A DNA stretch of 64,000 bases, from assembly GCF_028816455.1 (NCBI RefSeq), contig NZ_CP118246.1:2172001-2236000 (forward strand). Direction: 5' to 3'. The notes beneath the pieces are model-generated. The model was not told the DNA's origin. It saw only the letters and a list, made by a program, of their open reading frames with translations, and did not search any database. A program made the translations under genes and the position numbers. Shown in pieces: positions 58,008 to 64,000 of this stretch; the first letter of the stretch is position 1; each line of letters opens with the position of its first letter. The stretch comes from Devosia algicola. Its GTDB lineage: Bacteria; Pseudomonadota; Alphaproteobacteria; Rhizobiales; Devosiaceae.

Positions 58008-60074
58008 CTAGAATTCGTTCCAATCCTCAGAGATCGCTGCATTGCCATCGCTCAGATAGGCGCTGGCGGCGGACTGGAGCTTGTGAGTTTGCAGCGGCGC
58101 CCTGCGCGTAGACGGCAGGGGCGGCACCTGATCATGGCTGACAACAAAGACATCGACCGCCCCATCAAGGTCACGTGCCTGCGCTTCGGTCTGTTCGATG
58201 GCAGCGTTAGTCTCTTCGACAAGGGCGGCATTGTGCTGGGTCATCTCGTCCATTTGCCGCACCGCGATATTGACCTCCTCGATAGCCGCGGCTTGCTCGC
58301 GACTATCGCGCGCCATGGCCTCCATCATCGTGCCATTGGCCCGGGCATTGTCCAGCATCGTGGTGAGGCGCGCCGCGGCGCTGGCGACCAACTTGCTGCC
58401 ACTTTTGACCTCCGCCGAACTCTGCTCGATCAGATTCTTGATGTCGAGCGACGCACTTGCCGCCGACTGTGCCAGACGCCGCACTTCAACGGCAACAACG
58501 GCAAATCCCTTGCCGGCGTCACCGGCACGCGCCGCCTCAACCGACGCATTGAGCGCCAGCAGATTGGTCTGAAAGGCGATATCGTCGATCAGGCTCGTAA
58601 TGCTCGATATCTTGGCCGAAGACGATGTAATGCGATCCATGGCCTCAGTAGCCTGGCCCATCACCGCGCCACCTTCTTCGGCAGAGGCGATAACCTGTTG
58701 TGCATTGACGGTCGCATCCCTGGCGCGTTCGGCATTCTGTAACACCGTGCTTGCCAATTGTTCCATGGCGGCCGAGGTTTCCTGAATGGTCGCAGCCTGC
58801 TTGGCCGTTCGCTCCGACAGATCATTGGTACCCGACAGGATTTCGCCCGTCGCCGTGCGCAATTGCCGCGACGTCTGGCGCAATTGCACCACCACCGCGC
58901 TCAGTTTGTCGCCCACCGCGTTGATGTTGGTCTTAAGCTGAGCAAATGACCCCTGATAGTCGCCCTGCATTCGCTGGGTCAGATCCGTGTCCGCCAGTGC
59001 CGCCAATACCACGCCGGTATCGCCAATGCCCCGATCGACGGTTGCCACCAGCGCATTGACGCTGTCCGCCAGACCATTGAGTTCGGGATCGGCAAAACCG
59101 GTACCAACACGCTTGGAAAAATCGCCCGCCACTGCCGCGTCGACCACCTCGCCAAAAGCCGCGCGCAAGGATTGCATCATCGCCCCGCGCTCATCATGGC
59201 GCCGTACAGCGGCAGCGCGTTCCTCATCATCCATTTGCCGAATCTTGAGCCCGTTATCCCGGAACACTTCCACGGCGCGGGCCATGTCGCCGATTTCGTT
59301 TTTCCGGCCAACATAGGGCACGGGCGCGGCATAATCACCCGCCGCGATTTCCTTCATAGCCGCAGCCACCTTGGGCACGGGCGACATCAGGTGCCGCGAC
59401 AACAGCAACCCACCCAGCCCCAGACAGGCGATGACCCATGCGCCCCAGAACGCAATCGAGCGCAATGTATCGAAAACCACCGCCTCGGCGCGATCACGGT
59501 CGATACCGACATAGATGATACCGCGAACCTGGTCCTTCGAATCAACGATGGGCTGATAGGCGGTAAAATAGTGTTTACCCTCGATGGAGGCCTTGCCACG
59601 ATATGGCTGACCTCCGATTATCGTTGAAAACGCCGGATCACTGCTGTCCAAGGCTATGCTGCCCAACCGGTCGCCACTGGCGTCGCGCAGACTGGTGCTG
59701 AGTGTCACAAATTCCTGAGCCTCATCGTTCCAGGTAAACAATATTGCAGATTCCCCGGTGATCCGGACGATAGAATCAATCAGGTCATTATTCAGGAACT
59801 GGTGCGGCATGATCCAGGTCTTGATACCGGCCAACGACCCATCCTCGTTCCAGCTTACAACGGCGCCCGGAAGCAAACTGTTCACCACGGTTGCCGCGGT
59901 CTTGAGATTTGAGGTCTGCCGGCTAAGGGCATCCTCGCGCGCCGACGCGCTCAAAGTAAGGTAGGTCGCCGTCGCAATGGCCGCCGCAGAAACCAGCGTC
60001 GCAGAGATGACCAATATCGCGATCGTCGTCGTCAGTTTGAGATTGCCAAAAACGCCTGTGATTTTACCGAGCAT
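58008..60074 (-). CDS. Transmembrane methyl-accepting chemotaxis protein with Cache-type sensor
   Basis: Chemoreceptor of 688 aa. Helix 1 (about residues 14-40) and helix 2 (about residues 195-215) bracket a periplasmic Cache-like domain with the conserved [19 protein letters not shown] and GIIYVGID. Two HAMP-like regions follow ([24 protein letters not shown] and a second near residue 330), then the signalling domain. The C-terminus [12 protein letters not shown] is identical over 12 residues to the restored end of the neighbouring PAS receptor. The ATG at 60074 follows a GGGGGGAC block. Confidence 0.93.
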   Translation of the reverse strand: MLGKITGVFGNLKLTTTIAILVISATLVSAAAIATATYLTLSASAREDALSRQTSNLKTAATVVNSLLPGAVVSWNEDGSLAGIKTWIMPHQFLNNDLIDSIVRITGESAILFTWNDEAQEFVTLSTSLRDASGDRLGSIALDSSDPAFSTIIGGQPYRGKASIEGKHYFTAYQPIVDSKDQVRGIIYVGIDRDRAEAVVFDTLRSIAFWGAWVIACLGLGGLLLSRHLMSPVPKVAAAMKEIAAGDYAAPVPYVGRKNEIGDMARAVEVFRDNGLKIRQMDDEERAAAVRRHDERGAMMQSLRAAFGEVVDAAVAGDFSKRVGTGFADPELNGLADSVNALVATVDRGIGDTGVVLAALADTDLTQRMQGDYQGSFAQLKTNINAVGDKLSAVVVQLRQTSRQLRTATGEILSGTNDLSERTAKQAATIQETSAAMEQLASTVLQNAERARDATVNAQQVIASAEEGGAVMGQATEAMDRITSSSAKISSITSLIDDIAFQTNLLALNASVEAARAGDAGKGFAVVAVEVRRLAQSAASASLDIKNLIEQSSAEVKSGSKLVASAAARLTTMLDNARANGTMMEAMARDSREQAAAIEEVNIAVRQMDEMTQHNAALVEETNAAIEQTEAQARDLDGAVDVFVVSHDQVPPLPSTRRAPLQTHKLQSAASAYLSDGNAAISEDWNEF

Positions 60075-60179
60075 ACTCTGTCCCCCCGATGGCGCCGCAG
60101 CGACGCGCACGCACAGGGCTCATGAATATCAAGGCAGGCTTAATGAGTATTTACCACAGGCCCATCAGCAACAAACTTG

Positions 60180-60570
60180 TCAGGTCAGGGCGCCGATCAC
60201 CGCCTCGATGCGCCGTCGCATTGTTGAGGCGTCATAGGGCTTTACAATATAGTTGTTCACGCCAAAGGAAATGGCTTCCTTGACCTGCTCCTTGTCCGAG
60301 CGACCCGTCGCCATGATGAAGGGAACAGCGGTCGTGCGCGGGTGCTTGCGCACCACCTTGAGCAGGGTCAGCCCGTCAATATCATCCATGTTCCAGTCTG
60401 AAATGATCAGATCGACACTGGCCTTGTCGAGTTTGCCAAGCGCATCTCGACCACTGCGAGCCTTCAACGATTTCCTTGAACCCGAGTTGGGTCAGGATAT
60501 ATTTGCAAATGCCCCGCATCGACTGCTGGTCATCAACAATCATGACACTTACGGCGCTGGCCTTTGGCAT
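60180..60570 (-). CDS. cheY: Chemotaxis response regulator CheY (frame interrupted)
   Basis: Single receiver domain of 129 aa when restored. Acid pair in MIVDDQQSMR, phosphoacceptor in IISDWNMDDIDG (about residue 59), conserved Thr/Ala in IMATGRSDKE, and Lys in IVKPYDAST. The MDDIDGLTLLK signature is CheY-like. The break at GAGCCT (60458-60463) on the plus strand corresponds to coding GAAGGCTCGC. Removing one base reads IVEARSGRDALGKL. It is expected to bind the flagellar motor switch when phosphorylated by CheA, which is not in this window. Confidence 0.93.
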
Positions 60571-60719
60571 TCACCGGTATACCTGTTTAGCGACCGGACC
60601 AGTTCCGGACTCCGTCGCCAGACTAAGACCGAACCGTTACGAAACTATCAATCGGGGGCCTGGCGTTGATCCTGATGCGGCCGGTTGATTGTTCGGTACT
60701 GCACCCGATCAGGTTTGGT

Positions 60720-61766
60720 TCAAGCCGCCGGCCTGATCCGCCCGAGCGCACTGGCCAACCGCTGCGCAATATCTTCAAGCGGCGCCTGTTCAACAACCGC
60801 CCCTTGTTCATGGGCAACCCTGGGCATGCCGTAAACCAGTGACGAAGCGCGGCTCTGGCCGATGGTGTGAGCGCCCGCATCGCGCATCTGCTTGAGGCCC
60901 CGCGCGCCGTCGCGCCCCATGCCGGTCAGAATCACCCCGACGCCAAGCGCGCCCAACGACTGAGCCACCGACGCAAACAGTACATCGACACTGGGACGAT
61001 GACCGCTTTCGAGCGCCCTCTGATCAATTCTGCACCGGAGTTGCCCCGACCGGCGTTCGACCCGCAGATGATAATCGCCCGGCGCCACATAAGCATGCCC
61101 GGTCCGCAGCGCCAGGCGATCCTCGGCTTCAATCACCGTGACGGCACATAGGCTGTCGAGCCGCGCCGCAAATCGACTGGTAAAGCCGGCCGGCATGTGC
61201 TGGGCGACAAGGATGGGCGGGCAGTCGGCCGGCATGGCGCAAAGCACGGCGCGCACCGCCTCCACCCCACCCGTGGAGGCACCAATGGCAATCAGCGCCC
61301 CCTCTGGTCCCGCCGCCGTTTGAATGGCAGCTTTTGGTCTATCACGCCGCTGGGTGTGTGCGCCAACGTCCGATGTTGCCGCCGCCCGGATTTTGTCACG
61401 CAATTCCGCACCGAAAAGCTCGAGTGCGCCCTCCAGATTGCCATCGGGTTTGGCCACAAAATCCACGGCGCCCAACTCCAGCGCCAAAAGCGTTTCACGC
61501 GCGCCTTTGGTCGTCAGCGTCGAAACCATAACCACCGGCGTTGGCCGCAGGCGCATCAACCGATCCAGAAATTCCAGCCCGTTCATGTTGGGCATTTCAA
61601 TGTCGAGCGTGACGACATCAGGGTTCAGCGCCTTGATCTTTTGGCGCGCATCAATGGGGTCACGGGCCGTGCCAACAACCTCGATATCACTATCCACCAC
61701 CAGCATGTGCACCAGCACGGTCCGGATCAGGGCAGAATCGTCAACAACAAGCACCTTGATTGTCAC
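60720..61766 (-). CDS. cheB: Protein-glutamate methylesterase/glutamine deamidase CheB
   Basis: Two-domain enzyme of 348 aa removing methyl groups from chemoreceptors during adaptation. The receiver domain (residues 1-120: VVDDSALIRT, TLDIEMPNMNGLEFL) is followed by the methylesterase domain with the catalytic serine in IGASTGGVEAVRAVL, histidine in AQHMPAGFT and aspartate in GMGRDGARG. The ATG overlaps the cheR stop by 4 nt (ATGA), so the two opposing activities are made together. Confidence 0.97.
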   Translation of the reverse strand: MTIKVLVVDDSALIRTVLVHMLVVDSDIEVVGTARDPIDARQKIKALNPDVVTLDIEMPNMNGLEFLDRLMRLRPTPVVMVSTLTTKGARETLLALELGAVDFVAKPDGNLEGALELFGAELRDKIRAAATSDVGAHTQRRDRPKAAIQTAAGPEGALIAIGASTGGVEAVRAVLCAMPADCPPILVAQHMPAGFTSRFAARLDSLCAVTVIEAEDRLALRTGHAYVAPGDYHLRVERRSGQLRCRIDQRALESGHRPSVDVLFASVAQSLGALGVGVILTGMGRDGARGLKQMRDAGAHTIGQSRASSLVYGMPRVAHEQGAVVEQAPLEDIAQRLASALGRIRPAA

Positions 61767-62608
61767 GCTGTCGCCCGCCCCTCCGTTCCAGGTCGGGCTT
61801 GGTAGATGGTCTTGCCAACCAGCTTGAAGTCCGCCGAACCGCTGCCAATGTTTTCCGAGTGGCCGATATAGAGATAGGCGCTTGGCGCCAGAAGGTTCGC
61901 AAAGCGACCAAACAGTTCGCGCTGCGTTGCCTTGTCAAAATAGATCGCCACATTGCGACAAAAAATGGCGTCGAACGGCCCCTTCATCGGCCATTGCGCC
62001 ATCAAATTGAGCGGTTTGAACACCACGCTTTCCTGGGCATCGCGCTGCACGCGAACCTTGCCCTCGCCGCACTTTTCCAGCAGCATCGCGCGGGCCGAGG
62101 ACAGGCCGGTCAATTCGGTGGCCGGATATATCCCCGTCGCGCCTTTGGCCAATACCGCCGTATCAATATCGGTAGCCAATATCTTGAAGTCCCAGCGACC
62201 CAATTGTGGAAACGCCGCCAATAAGGACATGGCGATGCTATAGGGCTCCTGCCCCGTCGAACATCCTGCCGACCAGATCCGCAAGCGTGGGCCGCGTGGC
62301 CGTGTTTCAAGCAAGCAGGCAACGTGATCACGCAAATGATCAAAATGGTGCTCCTCGCGGTAAAAGCGCGTCAAATTGGTCGTCAACGCATTGACAAAAT
62401 CCTGCCGTTGCTCGGGGCCCGCATCTCGGTCCAGATAATCGAGATAGGCCACGATGCTGGGAAATTCGAGGCGGCGAAGAATTTTGGACAGGCGCGAAAT
62501 CACCAAAGTCCGCTTGGCATCGCTGAGGGAAATGCCGGCCGCCGCGTGGACCCGGCGCCGGATCCGCTCGAAGTCAGTGTCGCCAAGCGTGAATTCGACC
62601 TGTTCCAT
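61763..62608 (-). CDS. cheR: Chemotaxis protein methyltransferase CheR
   Basis: SAM-dependent methyltransferase of 281 aa modifying receptor glutamates. The N-terminal helical domain carries ISLSDAKRTLVISRLSKILRRL. The SAM motif is RIWSAGCSTGQEPYSIAMSL, and DAIFCRNVAIYFDKATQREL with the C-terminal LYIGHSENI complete the family pattern. The beta-subdomain that binds receptor WxxF tails is present in the length, and two receptors in this cluster carry such tails. Confidence 0.97.
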   Translation of the reverse strand: MEQVEFTLGDTDFERIRRRVHAAAGISLSDAKRTLVISRLSKILRRLEFPSIVAYLDYLDRDAGPEQRQDFVNALTTNLTRFYREEHHFDHLRDHVACLLETRPRGPRLRIWSAGCSTGQEPYSIAMSLLAAFPQLGRWDFKILATDIDTAVLAKGATGIYPATELTGLSSARAMLLEKCGEGKVRVQRDAQESVVFKPLNLMAQWPMKGPFDAIFCRNVAIYFDKATQRELFGRFANLLAPSAYLYIGHSENIGSGSADFKLVGKTIYQARPGTEGRATA

Positions 62609-62647
62609 GCGCCGCCATCCGAGAGGCGCCTGGCGCCCTGCTTGATA

Positions 62648-64000
62648 TTACGAGGCACGCCGAAGAAACGGCGTCTGCTCTCGCGTCTCACTCTGATCGA
62701 CCGGAGCCAGGCGCGCCTCGAGTTGGGCCAGCGACTGTCCATCTTCGCTCAGAAGCCGCGCGATATTGCCCGTCTCATTGCTTAGATTGCGTAAACGCTG
62801 TTCGAGTTCGACCGTCATTTGTTGCAACGCCTCGGCTTCTTTCACGCCCGCGCCCATATGCGCCCGGCCACGATCAACCACGGACCGAATGTCCTTGGCG
62901 GCGCGATTGGTCAGCTGGGCCAACATGCGGACCTCATCGGCAACAACCGCGAACCCTGCGCCCTTTTCCCCGGCACGCGCCGCTTCCACTGCTGCATTCA
63001 GAGCCAACAGATTGGTTCGGAACGACACATCCTCGATGGCCCCCACCAGTTTGCCGATTTCTACCGTCATGGCGTCAAGGTCACTCACCGCCGCCTGGGT
63101 CCGGCGTGCAGCAAGATCGGCCTCCCCGGCAATATCCGCGCCATCCCGACCCAGCGCGCTTAGTTGCGCGGCACCTGCAGCGCCACCCACGATTCGGTCA
63201 CGCACCACGCCCACCTCGCGGCGGGTTGTCAGCGCCGTACCACGAAGGGTTTCGGCCTGCTTTTCGAATTTTGCAACCAGCCCGGCAATGGTCGACAGTT
63301 TATGTTCCGCACCCGCCAACAGATCCTGCTGCTGGTCCCGGGCCGCTTCAAGCGCTGCCACGCGCGTCTTGACGGCTTCGATTTGGCGCGTCAGGCCCGT
63401 CGACGGCGCCGATACGGCCAGGGCCGCACTGCCAGCCATTTGCTCAAGGGCACGGGCGCTATCATCGATTGCTGCAATGCCGCTATTGAGCGCAGCGAGG
63501 CCCGGATGGGCGCTGGCAAAATCGTCCTCAAACCGAAAACCGGTCTGACCCGCAGCCAATGCCGAGGCAAACGCATCAAGGTCATCATCGTCAATGAACT
63601 GGCCCGCCGGGGTGAACTCCAACAGGTAGCGACTGACACCAATAGCGCGGCGGCTGACCACGAAGCGTCGCCCCCCCAAAAGGATCAGGGCTTCCTCGGC
63701 GCTGCCGCCACCGGCTTCAAGATATCCCACACCAAACACAGCATCCAGTGTTTGTCCCGTAACCGTGCCCTTGACCAGTGTTGTGGCGCCCCGGCTTGCC
63801 GCTTCTATGGTGCCGCCCCCGGCGACCAGCAACACCGGTTGATCAATGGCTTCGATACCCGCCTTGAAATGATGCGCCCGCTCAAGTCGATTGCCCATCC
63901 GGGCCACGATGTCGCGAATGGAAAACTGCTCGCCTGCCGCCTCGGTCAGCCCGGCGACACGGGCAATCGCGGCCAGGTCGCCGCAATGGGCCTGCTCGAA
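62648..64000 (-). CDS. Methyl-accepting chemotaxis-like protein (5' end beyond the window)
   Basis: The open frame continues without stop to the window edge, so the N-terminus is missing; 450 residues are visible. Residues near the edge ([18 protein letters not shown]) and a PAS-like region follow. The signalling tip reads [44 protein letters not shown] and is canonical. The region before it is rich in Ala/Asp helices. No membrane helix is seen in the visible part and no WxxF tail at the C-terminus (FLRRAS). It is 39 bp upstream of cheR in the same orientation. Confidence 0.88.
   Translation of the reverse strand, partial: FEQAHCGDLAAIARVAGLTEAAGEQFSIRDIVARMGNRLERAHHFKAGIEAIDQPVLLVAGGGTIEAASRGATTLVKGTVTGQTLDAVFGVGYLEAGGGSAEEALILLGGRRFVVSRRAIGVSRYLLEFTPAGQFIDDDDLDAFASALAAGQTGFRFEDDFASAHPGLAALNSGIAAIDDSARALEQMAGSAALAVSAPSTGLTRQIEAVKTRVAALEAARDQQQDLLAGAEHKLSTIAGLVAKFEKQAETLRGTALTTRREVGVVRDRIVGGAAGAAQLSALGRDGADIAGEADLAARRTQAAVSDLDAMTVEIGKLVGAIEDVSFRTNLLALNAAVEAARAGEKGAGFAVVADEVRMLAQLTNRAAKDIRSVVDRGRAHMGAGVKEAEALQQMTVELEQRLRNLSNETGNIARLLSEDGQSLAQLEARLAPVDQSETREQTPFLRRAS

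Overview
This is a GC-rich chromosomal segment that looks like an alphaproteobacterium of the order Hyphomicrobiales (Rhizobiales), possibly a Devosia-like lineage. That placement is an inference from gene content and order: a CpdR response regulator beside an MJ0042 zinc-ribbon protein and ftsE-ftsX-plsC, the mtgA-rpmF pair, a DUF2125 protein, a twin-helix HIG1 protein, and a GTTC-N7-GTTC LexA-type box. No phage, transposon, CRISPR array or plasmid function is visible. It reads as ordinary core chromosome with a few accessory operons.

Layout. 50-133: tRNA-Leu(CAA). 0.2-9.6 kb, minus strand: a multidrug efflux locus reading marR, RND adaptor, RND pump, ABC ATPase, FtsX-like permease, second HlyD adaptor. 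9.7-20.6 kb: accessory and housekeeping genes (oxidoreductase remnant, two SDRs, DUF72, dsbB, AAA kinase, HNH nuclease, esterase, DNA glycosylase, gluQ, a reductase/LysR divergent pair, HIG1 protein, cobalamin adenosyltransferase, rhomboid protease, small motility-type protein). 20.6-29.4 kb: tlpA, argH, chaC-like, lysA, cpdR, zinc-ribbon protein, ftsEX, plsC and a small gene behind a LexA-type box. 29.4-36 kb: second chaC-like gene, DUF2125, tyrosine-pathway pair (hisC-type aminotransferase and prephenate dehydrogenase), methyltransferase, gloB, ispG. 36-38.7 kb: an arsenic operon, arsR-acr3-arsC-arsH. 38.7-44.2 kb: ybaK-like, MOSC, ispA, mtgA, rpmF, fumC, two small proteins. 44.2-45.0 kb: the only long gene-free stretch, with palindromes and a duplicated 116-bp REP-like element. 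45-50.2 kb: pyruvate carboxylase, a rhodanese/phosphatase-like protein, a glycine-betaine-type binding protein. 50.4-56 kb: a complete branched-chain amino acid ABC transporter (livK against livGFHM) and mgsA. 56-64 kb, minus strand: a chemotaxis cluster (methyl-accepting protein, cheR, cheB, cheY, two more methyl-accepting proteins).

The most important observation concerns the sequence itself. Seventeen genes are interrupted by single-base frameshifts, 19 in all, and all 19 are the same event: an extra C inside GAGCT, giving GAGCCT (AGGCTC on the other strand). Removing that base restores a family-typical protein every time, including ribosomal protein L32, IspG, pyruvate carboxylase and CheY. 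Since the hit genes include essential ones, and the motif falls in all codon phases and both orientations, I interpret this as a motif-specific sequencing or consensus error rather than decay or translational recoding. Gene boundaries below span the restored genes in the coordinates as given.
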